A stretch of 64,000 nt of DNA from Paenalicyclobacillus ferrooxydans (GCF_001399675.1 NZ_LJCO01000038.1:35803-99802), one strand, 5' to 3'; shown: positions 7,922 through 16,778, counted from the first letter of the stretch. Notes: generated from the letters alone by a model not told the origin. Translations and numbers: made by a program.

Positions 7922-8137
7922 TTAAGGCCCACTGGCAAGGTATGCACCAACCAAAACGGGTCCGGCTGCAAGTGAGCGGGACCCGTGCTCTGGTTCCACG
8001 CGTAAATTGCGCTCTCCAGGTCCCTCCAGTACTTCGACGTTTTTGAGGTTTCCCAGGAGATCGGTGAACTGAAGCCGAATGTACCTGACGTTCTCGGACT
8101 GCGCCATCATTAAAACGGCGTCCCTGTCGTATTTCAT
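7922..8137 (-). pseudogene. Truncated glutamine synthetase N-terminal fragment
   Basis: The first ~36 residues (MKYDRDAVLMMAQSENVRYI and on through QFTDLLGNLKNVEV) match the start of bacterial type I glutamine synthetase almost word for word. The next 35 residues before the stop show no GlnA similarity, and the remaining ~400 residues of a normal ~445-residue enzyme are absent. The start ATG has GGGGGA upstream, so the piece may still be translated. A terminator hairpin overlaps its 3' end. This looks like a 5' remnant left by deletion of a glnA copy. A working 71-residue peptide is possible but unsupported. It converges on amtB. Confidence 0.75.
7953..7986 (-). terminator. Terminator at the end of the glnA fragment
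   Basis: Perfect 8-bp stem ACGGGTCC / GGACCCGT, followed on the minus strand by TTTTGG. It sits inside the non-homologous tail of the fragment and may be the original glnA terminator brought close by a deletion. Confidence 0.6.
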
Positions 8138-8222
8138 ATGGAATCCCCCGTCGCGCGCTATAGTTGAATTGCCAGGCGACCATGAATATTTCATCAACAC
8201 GAGTATATCAAGGAGGGCTACT

Positions 8223-9296
8223 GTGACGTCGATCGTTTTCCCGGATCTGAGTTGGGACTGGGCAGCAGGTCAACCCCCCCTGTCTACTGTGCTCAAATGG
8301 CAAGAGGACCTGAGACAAATTACCCGCCACTGGTTCAGAGCCGGAGCTTCGACAACCGAATGGCTCACAGCCTATCACCAACTGCGTATGAGCCTCCTGG
8401 CAGACGTCTGGACCCATACCATCCCGCGAGACCACCTCGGTCAGTTGGAATACATTGTCCTCGGTTCAAGCGCCAGAGGAGAGGACGTTTTTGACAGCGA
8501 TCTCGATCACGCGCTTCTGTTCCACGGTGCCGTCGCCATGGAGGAAATCCGTCCTTATCTGTACGAGTTCATTCAAACCATGGCTCTTCTGGGTTTCCCA
8601 CCGTGCCAGGGGTTTGTGATGGGAACAAACGAGCGTTGGGCAGGAGAACTGCCGACCTGGCAGGACCGTATCGACAGTTATTTTCAATTTCCCGATTGGG
8701 AGAACGTACGGTACCTGTTCATGCTGCTTGACAGCAAGCCGCTTTTTGCGTTGTCGCCCTCGCCGACACCGCAGTTTGAATCGACCGCGGTGCAACGGTG
8801 GGAAACGCTGCGCCGATCCGTTCTCCAGCGGATCCAATCGTCTCCCTATCTGTGTTGGGAAATGGCCCATCTTGGTATTCACAACACGGTCAGTCAACCG
8901 AAGCGCACGAATAGTTTGTTTAAGCCTAAGACGGGTGCAGTGCAGACGAACAGGGTCAATGTAAAGAGCGGACTCTTGAGTCCAGTGATACACTCCATTC
9001 GCCTGCTTTCCGTCGCACACGGCGTGGCAGAGATAGCGACGGAGCGCCGCTTGGCAGCACTGACCGAACAGCAAGCACTGGATAGAGACATGACAAAAAA
9101 GCTTGAGGCGTGTATCTCGTTTTGCTGGCGCATACGGATTCGAGAGCATGTGGTGCACCCTTACAAAGACTCTCTCCCTAACGAGGTTTCACAAATACGC
9201 ATAACAGAGCAAGAGTTGGCCGAACTGATGGAGCACGCTGAAACAGCAAAGAAGCTCGAGCGCATGGTTGAGAGACGTTTTCGCAAGCTGAGGTGA
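8223..9296 (+). CDS. DUF294-type putative nucleotidyltransferase
   Basis: A 357-residue cytoplasmic protein. Residues ~70-140 hold a nucleotidyltransferase-fold motif, LGSSARGEDVFDSDLDHALLF (GSxARxExxxxSDxD), as in the DUF294/GlnD-like group; the C-terminal half resembles the all-helical substrate-binding part. Unlike many relatives it has no cyclic-nucleotide or CBS domains at the N-terminus. The start is GTG at 8223 with AGGAGG 7 bases upstream; a longer frame to 8079 would overlap the glnA fragment and lacks a ribosome site. It is followed without a gap by a DnaQ-like exonuclease gene, a pairing seen in other bacteria. The substrate is unknown. Confidence 0.8.
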   Translation: MTSIVFPDLSWDWAAGQPPLSTVLKWQEDLRQITRHWFRAGASTTEWLTAYHQLRMSLLADVWTHTIPRDHLGQLEYIVLGSSARGEDVFDSDLDHALLFHGAVAMEEIRPYLYEFIQTMALLGFPPCQGFVMGTNERWAGELPTWQDRIDSYFQFPDWENVRYLFMLLDSKPLFALSPSPTPQFESTAVQRWETLRRSVLQRIQSSPYLCWEMAHLGIHNTVSQPKRTNSLFKPKTGAVQTNRVNVKSGLLSPVIHSIRLLSVAHGVAEIATERRLAALTEQQALDRDMTKKLEACISFCWRIRIREHVVHPYKDSLPNEVSQIRITEQELAELMEHAETAKKLERMVERRFRKLR

Positions 9297-9301
9297 GCCG
9301 T

Positions 9302-9988
9302 ATGCCGTGGTTTCGGGCCGCTCCAAACGGCCAAAATAGTGACAAGTTAGAGTGTCAAGCCTTTTCAGACGCGCACTATGGATCTGCCGCGTGGGACCTG
9401 CCTCTCACAGAGGCGGACTATTTCGTCATTGATATTGAGACCAGCGGCTATTCACCGCAGACTGACCTCGTCCTCTCGGTTGCTTCACTCCAAACGTCCT
9501 GGCACAGCAATAAACCAGCACTTGAGATCTGCCATGACTTGGTCGGCCACGCCGACCTGTCACGCGTTCCACAACACATCTGGACACTTACCGGGCTCAC
9601 ACCTGAAATTCTGCGTGGCCAAGCGGCATGGCGCGATATTCTCCTAAACACGCTAAAGAGGGCTCAAAGCAGGGTGTGGGTTGCACACCACGCCCGCCAT
9701 GAACTGGCCTTTCTGCAAAAGTCAACACGAGATTTCTGGCGGCTCCAGCTTCGACCCATCGTCGTCGACACTGCACTGGTGGCCCAAGCCCTCACCGGAA
9801 GTTCCACTGTGCCTGTGCTCGAGGAAGTCTGTTCCTGGTTCGATGTACCGCTTGGAGCGCGACATCGCGCAGACGAGGACGTCAAGATGACCGCCATGGT
9901 ATGGATGAAAGAAGCGCAGTTGTGCAAAGCCCTTGGATTAACCACGGTTGGACAGGTAGTTGAATGGACCCTTGCTGGCCAACATTAA
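9302..9988 (+). CDS. DnaQ-like 3'-5' exonuclease (DEDDh)
   Basis: A 228-residue exonuclease of the polymerase III epsilon type. Exo I is FVIDIETSGYSP (Asp and Glu), Exo II lies around HHARHELAFL, and Exo III is HRADEDVKMTAMVW with the H-x4-D pair. It is a stand-alone exonuclease, not fused to a polymerase. The ATG at 9302 has GAGGTGA 5 bases upstream; a GTG at 9293 overlapping the previous stop is the alternative. It forms a two-gene unit with the DUF294 nucleotidyltransferase, suggesting linked nucleotide or RNA/DNA processing. The natural substrate cannot be told. Confidence 0.85.
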   Translation: MPWFRAAPNGQNSDKLECQAFSDAHYGSAAWDLPLTEADYFVIDIETSGYSPQTDLVLSVASLQTSWHSNKPALEICHDLVGHADLSRVPQHIWTLTGLTPEILRGQAAWRDILLNTLKRAQSRVWVAHHARHELAFLQKSTRDFWRLQLRPIVVDTALVAQALTGSSTVPVLEEVCSWFDVPLGARHRADEDVKMTAMVWMKEAQLCKALGLTTVGQVVEWTLAGQH

Positions 9989-10037
9989 AAGGCGCACTAG
10001 GGTCCCAGTCCGCCTCGCGTAGGGTTGAACAAATAGA

Positions 10038-11309
10038 TTACGTATTGTCGTAGACCTCAGACTCGTGACGAAGGAACGTCAGCAAATAGTATGTCGATCC
10101 CACGAGATAAAAACCGGCTGTGACCGAAAACACAATTGCATACCCCGTGTATGAGCCATAGTGGTGAACAATCCGGGTACTGACCGGCCCCATCACAGCC
10201 CAGCCCAGACTCCATAATGTCTGCCCCACACTCACTGCGAATCCACGCATGTCTTCGTGGACCAGCGCCATCATGACAGAGTCCTGAATTGGGTTGGCGG
10301 CGTTCATGAGCGCATTTCTGATGACCACGGCTCCCGAAGCAAGCCAAGCGTGTGTCGCGTAAGCCGTCGTGAGCAAAAACGGGATCGACGATAATTGGAA
10401 GGTAACGGCAGCTTTGACCGCTCCAATCTTCCGCGCAAGCGGCGGACCGATAAACATCGCGAGTGCCGTTACGGCCTGGGCAAGGCCGATGACAATCCCA
10501 ATTGCCACTTTCGTCATGTGAAACCGCTCGGCAAAATACAGGTTCAAGTAAGGAATCACGAGTCCTGCACCGAATCCGACAATCGTTGATGCAACAGCGA
10601 ACTTCAGGACCAACATGAGTTGATCGCGCTGACCATGAAATCGCCCTGAGAGGGTCCATTTTCTCCCTTGTGTACGGGTGTTTTGGTCCACACGGCCCCC
10701 GCTGCGCTCATGAATCCTTGAGTACGGCAGTAACCCGAACAATGCAACTGCTGCGCCGAACAACAGTGTTGCGCGCAGCGACCAGATGGGGCCAAGCAGT
10801 CCGAGTAAGCCCTGCGCCATGCCGCCCGAGACCACACTCCCGAGTACCTGTGCGACCAGCGTGATGCCAAAGTTTACACTAAACAAGTGGAATCGTTCTT
10901 CCTTCGCCGTGTTCTCTGCGAGCAGGGGCAGTGCAGAAACCCAAATCACTGAAGCAACCATCCCTGCAACGAATGCACCCATGACAATCGTCCAAGGCGT
11001 ATGTACCAAGGCCTGGGCCATCATCACAACACTGGTCAATGACCCAGCCCACAGGACAGCTTTTTTGCGACCCAGCTTGTCGCTGATGATGCCGGCGGGA
11101 ACCAGTGACAGCGTACTCGCCAACGAACTTGCGGCGACATACGAACCCGCAACTGTATCTGGAAAACCTAAACTTTTGATATACAAGTTATAAAGGATGG
11201 CGGCAAATCCCGTGCCGAACTGGGCCAGAAAAGAACCCAAAAAGAAGAGCCGCACATTTCGGTGCGCTCCCGTCAGGATATCGCGATACTCACGCAGGAT
11301 GGCTATCAT
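10038..11309 (-). CDS. MFS transporter
   Basis: A 423-residue, 12-segment major facilitator. The loop 2-3 signature is GIISDKLGRKKAVLWAG, repeated less clearly in the second half (GPPLARKIGAV). It belongs to the drug/sugar-exporter type of MFS, but nothing in the sequence or neighbourhood fixes the substrate. It is transcribed alone. Its promoter (TTGTCA-17-TATGCT on the minus strand) is bracketed by a perfect 12-bp inverted repeat whose inner arm covers the ribosome site AGGGGAG, implying tight control. Confidence 0.82.
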   Translation of the reverse strand: MIAILREYRDILTGAHRNVRLFFLGSFLAQFGTGFAAILYNLYIKSLGFPDTVAGSYVAASSLASTLSLVPAGIISDKLGRKKAVLWAGSLTSVVMMAQALVHTPWTIVMGAFVAGMVASVIWVSALPLLAENTAKEERFHLFSVNFGITLVAQVLGSVVSGGMAQGLLGLLGPIWSLRATLLFGAAVALFGLLPYSRIHERSGGRVDQNTRTQGRKWTLSGRFHGQRDQLMLVLKFAVASTIVGFGAGLVIPYLNLYFAERFHMTKVAIGIVIGLAQAVTALAMFIGPPLARKIGAVKAAVTFQLSSIPFLLTTAYATHAWLASGAVVIRNALMNAANPIQDSVMMALVHEDMRGFAVSVGQTLWSLGWAVMGPVSTRIVHHYGSYTGYAIVFSVTAGFYLVGSTYYLLTFLRHESEVYDNT

Positions 11310-11318
11310 ACGATGTCA

Positions 11319-11381
11319 ACTCCCCTATTGCGCAACCTCACTGAGCATACACAGATGCCGCAAGATTGACAATAGGGGAGT
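11319..11381 (-). promoter_or_regulatory. Promoter bracketed by a 12-bp inverted repeat
   Basis: ACTCCCCTATTG (11319-11330) and its exact complement CAATAGGGGAGT (11370-11381) lie 39 bases apart. Between and overlapping them is a minus-strand promoter: -35 TTGTCA at 11367-11372, 17-base spacer, -10 TATGCT at 11344-11349. One arm overlaps the -35; the other lies just after the expected start site and contains the Shine-Dalgarno of the MFS gene. Confidence 0.7.
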
Positions 11382-11462
11382 CAAGGTGATCATCTTATCC
11401 GTTCGCAACGTGGTGGTAATTGTGCCGTAACAGTCATATACAGCTTAACAATGTTCTGCCAG

Positions 11463-12629
11463 TTACATCTCTGAGTGCGTCGATGCTGCGGTTACTCTTA
11501 CGTTGGTGTTTGCGATTCGTCCAAACCGCACGCGTGCCAGATAGACTGCAAAGCCTGCTGCGTGTTTGGCCATCTGCTGCTTCTGGCTGTCGTCAAGGAG
11601 TGATCGCGCCGGTTTCGGGTTAATTTCAATCACCCACACCCGGCCGTTGCGATCTGCACCGAGATCGAAGCCAACCAACCCAGCCCGTGGAACTCTGTCA
11701 CTCAATTTCTTCGAACAAGCTAGTGCACAGGCCGTAAGTTCCTTGGTTGGAATCGTCACGCCATGTCGTGAAGCAAGTGTTTGGAGTTGTTCCATGCTCA
11801 GTCGCTCTCCGCCAGCAACAATGTTGGTCACTACGCCGTCAGCGGCTGCCAACTTGGGAACAACGCCAACCACATGCCACTCACCGTCCACACCGCGCTC
11901 TGTCACCACGCGGAAATCAACGCTTCTTCCATCAATGTTGAGGAGCGGGATACCCTTTTGAACAAGATGGTTAACCCGGGTTCGGCTTCGCAGAATACGC
12001 TGCAAGTCACTGCGTCCAACCACCCGCCGGAGTTTTTGCACACCCTGATTAGAACGATCGACACTGATCCGGTACTTTTGGCCCCCAAGAGCCTCGACAC
12101 GCATCACACCGGATCCACCATAGCCTCCAACCGGTTTTACATACGTGACCTTCCACTCATCAATCGCGCGAACGGCTCGATCGACATCTTTGAGCAGCAA
12201 CGTATCCGGCACGTATCGGCCAAGCCCTGCAGACTTCATAAAGCTGACGGATTGCCACTTACTCGGCAAAGGCGGATTGAAAAGCGGGATTCCCCGTTCC
12301 TTGGCCTCGGCCCTCATTTTTCGACATTTTCCCTGTACCGCCAAGTGTACAAATACGTTCTCGTAAATCACATCTGGCAGCCGTTCCGTGGTGCGCTCCC
12401 AGTCCCCATACGGACGCGCTGCGCTGACCGGCTTCCACCCAGAGACGGAGCCTGTCGCCCAGTTCACGTCGTCAGGATTAAATATAATCATCCTCGCGCC
12501 AAGTCCGGCAGTGGATTCTGCCATGCGACAATAGTGTAGCGCGGGGCGTTTTGCTTTTCGACCCTTCAGGGTCTTCTCCTTCGCTTGCACAGTTGTTGCT
12601 ACGCCAACAAGAAATTGTCTTGGTGCCAT
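11463..12629 (-). CDS. YheC/YheD-family ATP-grasp protein (spore coat associated)
   Basis: A 388-residue member of the YheC/YheD family, ATP-grasp-like proteins found in endospore formers and linked to the spore coat in Bacillus subtilis. Recognisable segments: LPDVIYENVFVHL, FNPPLPSKWQS, VTYVKPVGGYGGSGVMRVE (nucleotide-binding loop), VQKGIPLLNIDGRSVDFRVV, and GLVGFDLGADRNGRVWVIEINPKP near the end (metal/ATP site). The start ATG has GAGGTGA upstream. It is divergent from panD. A second family member lies at 25885. The molecular reaction of this family is not established. Confidence 0.85.
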   Translation of the reverse strand: MAPRQFLVGVATTVQAKEKTLKGRKAKRPALHYCRMAESTAGLGARMIIFNPDDVNWATGSVSGWKPVSAARPYGDWERTTERLPDVIYENVFVHLAVQGKCRKMRAEAKERGIPLFNPPLPSKWQSVSFMKSAGLGRYVPDTLLLKDVDRAVRAIDEWKVTYVKPVGGYGGSGVMRVEALGGQKYRISVDRSNQGVQKLRRVVGRSDLQRILRSRTRVNHLVQKGIPLLNIDGRSVDFRVVTERGVDGEWHVVGVVPKLAAADGVVTNIVAGGERLSMEQLQTLASRHGVTIPTKELTACALACSKKLSDRVPRAGLVGFDLGADRNGRVWVIEINPKPARSLLDDSQKQQMAKHAAGFAVYLARVRFGRIANTNVRVTAASTHSEM

Positions 12630-12753
12630 CCCCTATGTCACCTCATCCTTCGACCTTGCACATTATATGAAGCCTAAATTTGTTCGACTGTGCAAACGTC
12701 TATAGGCATACGTTTTGAAGTGGATAACCGGATCAAATAAGGGAGTGATTACA

Positions 12754-13158
12754 TTGCTGCGAACAGTGTGCAAAGGCAAGATTCACCGCGCCACGGTTAC
12801 CCAGGCGGACCTCAATTATATGGGCAGCGTAACCGTGGACGCGCAACTTCTAAAAGCAGCCAATATTTTGCCGTATGAAATGGTGCAAATCACAAATCTG
12901 TCCAACGGCGTCATCTGGCAGACCTACGCCCTGGCAGCAGAGGAAGGTTCAGGAAAATTGTGCTTGAACGGCCCACCCGCGCGATTATTCCAGCCTGGCG
13001 ATAAAGCCATCATTCTGTCACTTGCCTTGATGTCTGATGAGGAATGGTCCGAAATGACTTCAAACGTCGTGTTTGTTGATGACAAGAACCAGATTGCATC
13101 GGTTGTGTCGCATCCTATGAAAAACGAACCGGGTTGGAAACCAGACGTACTGAATTGA
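12754..13158 (+). CDS. panD: Aspartate 1-decarboxylase
   Basis: Pyruvoyl enzyme making beta-alanine from L-aspartate for pantothenate and CoA. The 134-residue product starts at TTG (LLRTVCKGKIHRATVTQADL), matching the usual MLRTM..KIHRATVT start, with GGGAG 8 bases upstream; the codons before it are not part of the protein. The self-cleavage site Gly24-Ser25 is in YMGSVTVD, and Lys9, His11 and Arg54-type residues fit the family. It is not next to panB or panC. A panE gene, also of the pantothenate pathway, lies at 51707 but is broken. Confidence 0.93.
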   Translation: MLRTVCKGKIHRATVTQADLNYMGSVTVDAQLLKAANILPYEMVQITNLSNGVIWQTYALAAEEGSGKLCLNGPPARLFQPGDKAIILSLALMSDEEWSEMTSNVVFVDDKNQIASVVSHPMKNEPGWKPDVLN

Positions 13159-13196
13159 GAGCAGCGATGTATGATTTGTCGAGCGGTGGTCTCGCT

Positions 13197-13227
13197 AAAA
13201 AAGCAGTCGGGGCTACCCGACTGCTTT
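13197..13227 (-). terminator. Terminator between panD and queF
   Basis: Stem GCAGTCGGG / CCCGACTGC with a 4-base loop. It is flanked by six A on the left and three T on the right, so it can end queF on the minus strand and, less strongly, panD on the plus strand. Confidence 0.8.
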
Positions 13228-13300
13228 CCCGCTTCCGATTGCTTTGCAACGCTTCGGTAACGAACATCCACCAACTTGCGCGTCCAATGTACCTCCCAAG

Positions 13301-13660
13301 TTACTCCGGACGACGGTACTCCGTTGTCACCTTGGTATGAATGCCGCCGCGGACAGTGAAGTCTGTGGTCACTCGAGCCATTCTCGGCTGAGCTGCAGCA
13401 ACAAAGTCATTGAGGATGATGTTGGTCACATCTTCGTGGAAATGACCCTCGTTGCGAAAACTCCAGAGATACAGCTTCAGCGACTTGAGTTCCACCAGGT
13501 GATCGGCCGGCTGATACACCACAGTGACCGTTGCAAAGTCGGGCTGCCCTGTCATGGGGCAAAGCGTCGTAAATTCGTTCGTGGACATTTCAACGTCGTA
13601 AACTTTATCTGGGTGCGGGTTTGGAACCACGACCAGTTCTTTGGTTGGTTGAGTAGACAC
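13301..13660 (-). CDS. queF: NADPH-dependent 7-cyano-7-deazaguanine reductase
   Basis: Reduces preQ0 to preQ1 in queuosine biosynthesis. The 119-residue short (Bacillus-type) QueF carries the catalytic Cys in FTTLCPMTGQPDFA, the NADPH-binding LKSLKLYLWSFRNEG and GHFHEDVTN. The start is taken as GTG at 13660 because GGAGGG lies 7 bases upstream; an ATG five codons earlier overlaps that ribosome site. queC, queD and queE are not in the window. No preQ1 riboswitch was recognised in the short leader. Confidence 0.92.
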   Translation of the reverse strand: MSTQPTKELVVVPNPHPDKVYDVEMSTNEFTTLCPMTGQPDFATVTVVYQPADHLVELKSLKLYLWSFRNEGHFHEDVTNIILNDFVAAAQPRMARVTTDFTVRGGIHTKVTTEYRRPE

Positions 13661-13862
13661 CAGCAATCCCTCCATGGGTATTCGTCATTCCGTCAACACT
13701 ATACTGAACATGCTCCATTCGCGCAACGGGACAAGCGAAAATGTCTTTGCAGAGACCGTCGCCTCGAACTCAGCCTTCCACCCAAACTTTCCATTCTGAC
13801 AAGGCTTCGCTACACTAGGACGGAGATATCCATGGTTGGGTCCAGAAGGGAGTCTACACAGC

Positions 13863-15452
13863 GTGGCAGAAGTCGGTTTACCTACTGAATTTACTCGACA
13901 AATGGAGTACCTGCTCGGTGATGAGTGGCGATCTTTACGTACAGCGATGGAAACGAAGCCTGCCCTTCGAGGACTTCGATTGCATCGTTGGACAATCGAG
14001 GACGACAGCCAATTTGCAAATCCGGCAGCAAATCTCCCTGATGTACCTGCAGTTGTCAATCATCTGCGATCCGATGACCTTTACGCCATCGCACACCCTG
14101 CTTTGCTCCCTCACTTCATCAAGGAGCAGCTTGGTAAGCCGGTTCCATGGATGGATGACGGTTTCTATATTGACGTGGACAGCAACCTTGGAAAGACAAT
14201 CTACCACGATGCGGGTGCGTTCTACATCCAGGAGCCGTCTGCAATGGCCGTAGCATCTGCCGTACAGGCCAGGCCGGGAGAGCGCGTGCTTGATTTATGT
14301 GCTGCACCAGGCGGAAAGACAACAGCCCTCGCACGTTCCCTGCGCGGACAAGGTGTGCTCGTGGCAAACGAGATCCATCCAGTGCGCGTGACCATTCTCG
14401 CGCAAAACCTGGAGCGGCTTGGAGTGCCTGCTGTCGTCGTCAACGAGTCACCCGAGCGGCTTGCACACGCATGGCCAGAGTACTTTGACGTTGTGTTGGT
14501 GGATGCCCCCTGTTCTGGCGAAGGCATGTTCCGCAAAGACGACACGGCCCGCGCAGAATGGACCCCCGATGCCCCGAAGGTGTGTGCACTGCGCCAGCGC
14601 GACATCCTGCGAAACGCAGTTCAATTGGTCCGTCCCGGTGGTCGATTGGTCTACTCCACCTGTACTCTCAATCCCATTGAAAACGAACAGGTAGCCGCGT
14701 GGGCTGTGCAGGAGTTCGGGCTCATCTTACAACCGCTGCCTGATTGGCCCGGATGGTCATCAGGTCGGCCTGAGTGGGCGGATGACAACCCTGACGTGGC
14801 GCTGACACGGCGGCTCTGGCCGCATCTCGGCGAAGGCGAGGGACACTTCGTTGCTGCTTTTCGGGTACCTAATCAAATAGAGTTGAACCCTTCGACGGGT
14901 CTTGGAGCAGTTCAGGATGTCAAACCTTCGAACTTTGACGGAGGACGGAGAGCTTTGGTGATGGATCGTCGCGCGCGAGGGAATCGTGAAAACGGACCGA
15001 GCAAAAAGGGCAGGTCAGCGGGAAATGATCAAGCTGTAACCATGTGGTACGGGCTGATGGACGATTTGTTTACAGACCACCCTGCTGCTTGGAACACACC
15101 TGTCATCAGAAAAGGCTTACTGTTCGAACCGGCCCCGCCCGACCTCGATACAACCGGCCTGAAGGTCCTGCGCACAGGCGTGTGTCTGGCCGAGCTGATT
15201 GGTCAGCGCCTCGGGCCCCACCATAGTCTCGCGATGGCCGTCAATCCAGGTATCCTCCGAAAGCGGGTGGAACTGTCAGCTGATGAGGCGACAGCCTACA
15301 TGGCAGGAAATACGCTTGACAGGCCAACAGAGTCCGGCTGGAACTGGTTATCCACGGCTGGGTCAATCCCCGTTGGTTGGGGTAAAGGAGTGCCCGGTCG
15401 AGTCAACAACGCTTACCCACGCGGGTTGCGCAGGTCAGGGTTACTGACGTAA
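13863..15452 (+). CDS. RsmF-type rRNA (cytosine-C5) methyltransferase
   Basis: SAM-dependent m5C RNA methyltransferase of the NOL1/NOP2/Sun family, about 530 residues. Motifs: SAM loop VLDLCAAPGGKTTALA, motif IV VDAPCSGEGMF (Cys for product release) and motif VI YSTCTLNPIENE (catalytic Cys). The N-terminus (VGLPTEFTRQMEYLLGDEW) is the substrate-binding segment. A C-terminal ~170 residues, with a low-complexity link at ~355-390, resembles the extra RNA-binding domain of YebU/RsmF-like enzymes. The start is GTG at 13863 with AAGGGAG upstream; TTG at 13836 is an alternative. The exact modified base is not predictable. Confidence 0.88.
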   Translation: MAEVGLPTEFTRQMEYLLGDEWRSLRTAMETKPALRGLRLHRWTIEDDSQFANPAANLPDVPAVVNHLRSDDLYAIAHPALLPHFIKEQLGKPVPWMDDGFYIDVDSNLGKTIYHDAGAFYIQEPSAMAVASAVQARPGERVLDLCAAPGGKTTALARSLRGQGVLVANEIHPVRVTILAQNLERLGVPAVVVNESPERLAHAWPEYFDVVLVDAPCSGEGMFRKDDTARAEWTPDAPKVCALRQRDILRNAVQLVRPGGRLVYSTCTLNPIENEQVAAWAVQEFGLILQPLPDWPGWSSGRPEWADDNPDVALTRRLWPHLGEGEGHFVAAFRVPNQIELNPSTGLGAVQDVKPSNFDGGRRALVMDRRARGNRENGPSKKGRSAGNDQAVTMWYGLMDDLFTDHPAAWNTPVIRKGLLFEPAPPDLDTTGLKVLRTGVCLAELIGQRLGPHHSLAMAVNPGILRKRVELSADEATAYMAGNTLDRPTESGWNWLSTAGSIPVGWGKGVPGRVNNAYPRGLRRSGLLT

Positions 15453-15461
15453 ACACCACGC

Positions 15462-15517
15462 GCAAAAAACCAGGGCTGTCCCTTGGCGGTCGTCTCCGCT
15501 ATTGGACAGCCCTGGTT
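15462..15517 (-). terminator. Terminator after thiolase gene / methyltransferase gene
   Basis: Perfect 14-bp stem AACCAGGGCTGTCC / GGACAGCCCTGGTT around a 22-base loop. On the minus strand it ends in six T, about 80 bases after the thiolase stop. It probably serves both converging genes. Confidence 0.82.
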
Positions 15518-15593
15518 CCTATCGTTCCCCTTTCGAACACTTTTTGCCGCATGTCGTATTCCCGAGCCGACGCCAGACGCACGCTAAGCTCAA

Positions 15594-16778
15594 TTAGCGA
15601 GCGAGATTCTCCACCACCATTGCAATCCCCTGGCCACCCCCGATACACAGCGAAGCCACACCGTACTGTTCTTTCCTGTGACGAAGTTCGTACATCAACG
15701 TCAGCAACAACCTTGCACCGCTGGCACCGACAGGATGCCCGAGCGCGATGGCTCCGCCGTTTACATTTGTGCGTTCCCGCGGCAGTCCGAGTTCCTTTTC
15801 CACGCTGAGATATTGTGAAGCAAACGCTTCATTCACTTCCCAGAGGGCAATGTTGTCCTTTTCAAGTCCGGCATTTTTGAGCGCAAGTTGAATCGCGGGA
15901 ACTGGACCGATGCCCATGTAGGCCGGGTCTACGCCAACAACACCATAACTGACGATCCGGGCAAGCGGTTGTAGTCCGTTTTGCGCGACGGCGTCTTCAG
16001 AAGCAAGGACAACTGCACCGGCTCCGTCGTTGATCCCGCTCGAATTAGCCGCTGTGACCGTACCGTTCTTTTGAAATGCCGGGCGCAGTTTAGCCATCGC
16101 TTCGAGCGACGCCTCAGGCCGAATGTGCTCGTCGTGCTCCACCAGAACCTCGCCTTTACGGGATTTCACTGGAACAGGAACAATTTCCTCTGCCAGTCGA
16201 CCGGCTTCCCTTGCCGCAGCTGCCCGTTGTTGGCTGACCAAAGCAAACTCATCTTGCGCTTCCCTGGAGATCTCGTACCTTTTGGCCAGGTTCTCTGCCG
16301 TGATACCCATCGGATAACCGCTGTGGCAGTCCGTGAGGACCTCACTGAGCATGTCAACCGCGGTGTTGTCACCCATTCTGTACCCAAATCTGGCACCGCG
16401 CAGAAGATACGGAGTCAGACTCATCGACTCAGCACCGCCGGCAAGCGCAATCTGGCTTTCACCGAGCATCACATCTTTGGCTGCAGTAACAACCGCCTGT
16501 AGTCCAGAACCACAGAGTCGATTGACCGTAAGTGCTGGCACCTCCTGCGGAATCCCTGCGGTCAACTCCACATGACGTGCAAGATATGCCGATCCGTCAT
16601 GGGACTGAATCACATTTCCGAATACGACATTGTCGACTTGCAGAGGATCGACGCCTGCCCTCTTCAAGGCTTCTGACGAGGCAAGCGCTCCAAGCCTGGT
16701 TGCAGTCTCTGCTGCGAGTGATCCACCGTAGGTTCCAAACGGAGTTCGAGCCCCGTCTAATACATAAACCGCTTTCAT
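15594..16778 (-). CDS. Acetyl-CoA C-acetyltransferase (thiolase)
   Basis: A 394-residue type II thiolase, which condenses two acetyl-CoA or cleaves acetoacetyl-CoA (or a longer 3-ketoacyl-CoA). Active-site residues: nucleophile Cys89 in NRLCGSGLQAV, His in ALGHPVGASGAR, and C-terminal Cys in SLCIGGGQGIAMVVE. Length and motifs are fully standard. The start ATG has AGGAG 9 bases upstream. It stands alone, without beta-oxidation partners next to it; a different SCP2-type thiolase lies at 30973. Whether its role is biosynthetic or degradative cannot be told. Confidence 0.92.
   Translation of the reverse strand: MKAVYVLDGARTPFGTYGGSLAAETATRLGALASSEALKRAGVDPLQVDNVVFGNVIQSHDGSAYLARHVELTAGIPQEVPALTVNRLCGSGLQAVVTAAKDVMLGESQIALAGGAESMSLTPYLLRGARFGYRMGDNTAVDMLSEVLTDCHSGYPMGITAENLAKRYEISREAQDEFALVSQQRAAAAREAGRLAEEIVPVPVKSRKGEVLVEHDEHIRPEASLEAMAKLRPAFQKNGTVTAANSSGINDGAGAVVLASEDAVAQNGLQPLARIVSYGVVGVDPAYMGIGPVPAIQLALKNAGLEKDNIALWEVNEAFASQYLSVEKELGLPRERTNVNGGAIALGHPVGASGARLLLTLMYELRHRKEQYGVASLCIGGGQGIAMVVENLAR

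Noticed and set aside
8466..9158. 230-aa minus-strand frame
   Set aside because: Antisense shadow of the DUF294 gene.
11319..11381. Riboswitch-type hairpin hiding the MFS ribosome site
   Set aside because: A good promoter lies between the two arms, so the upstream arm would normally not be transcribed; a DNA operator is preferred.
13244..13888. 214-aa plus-strand frame
   Set aside because: Antisense to queF; no ribosome site.
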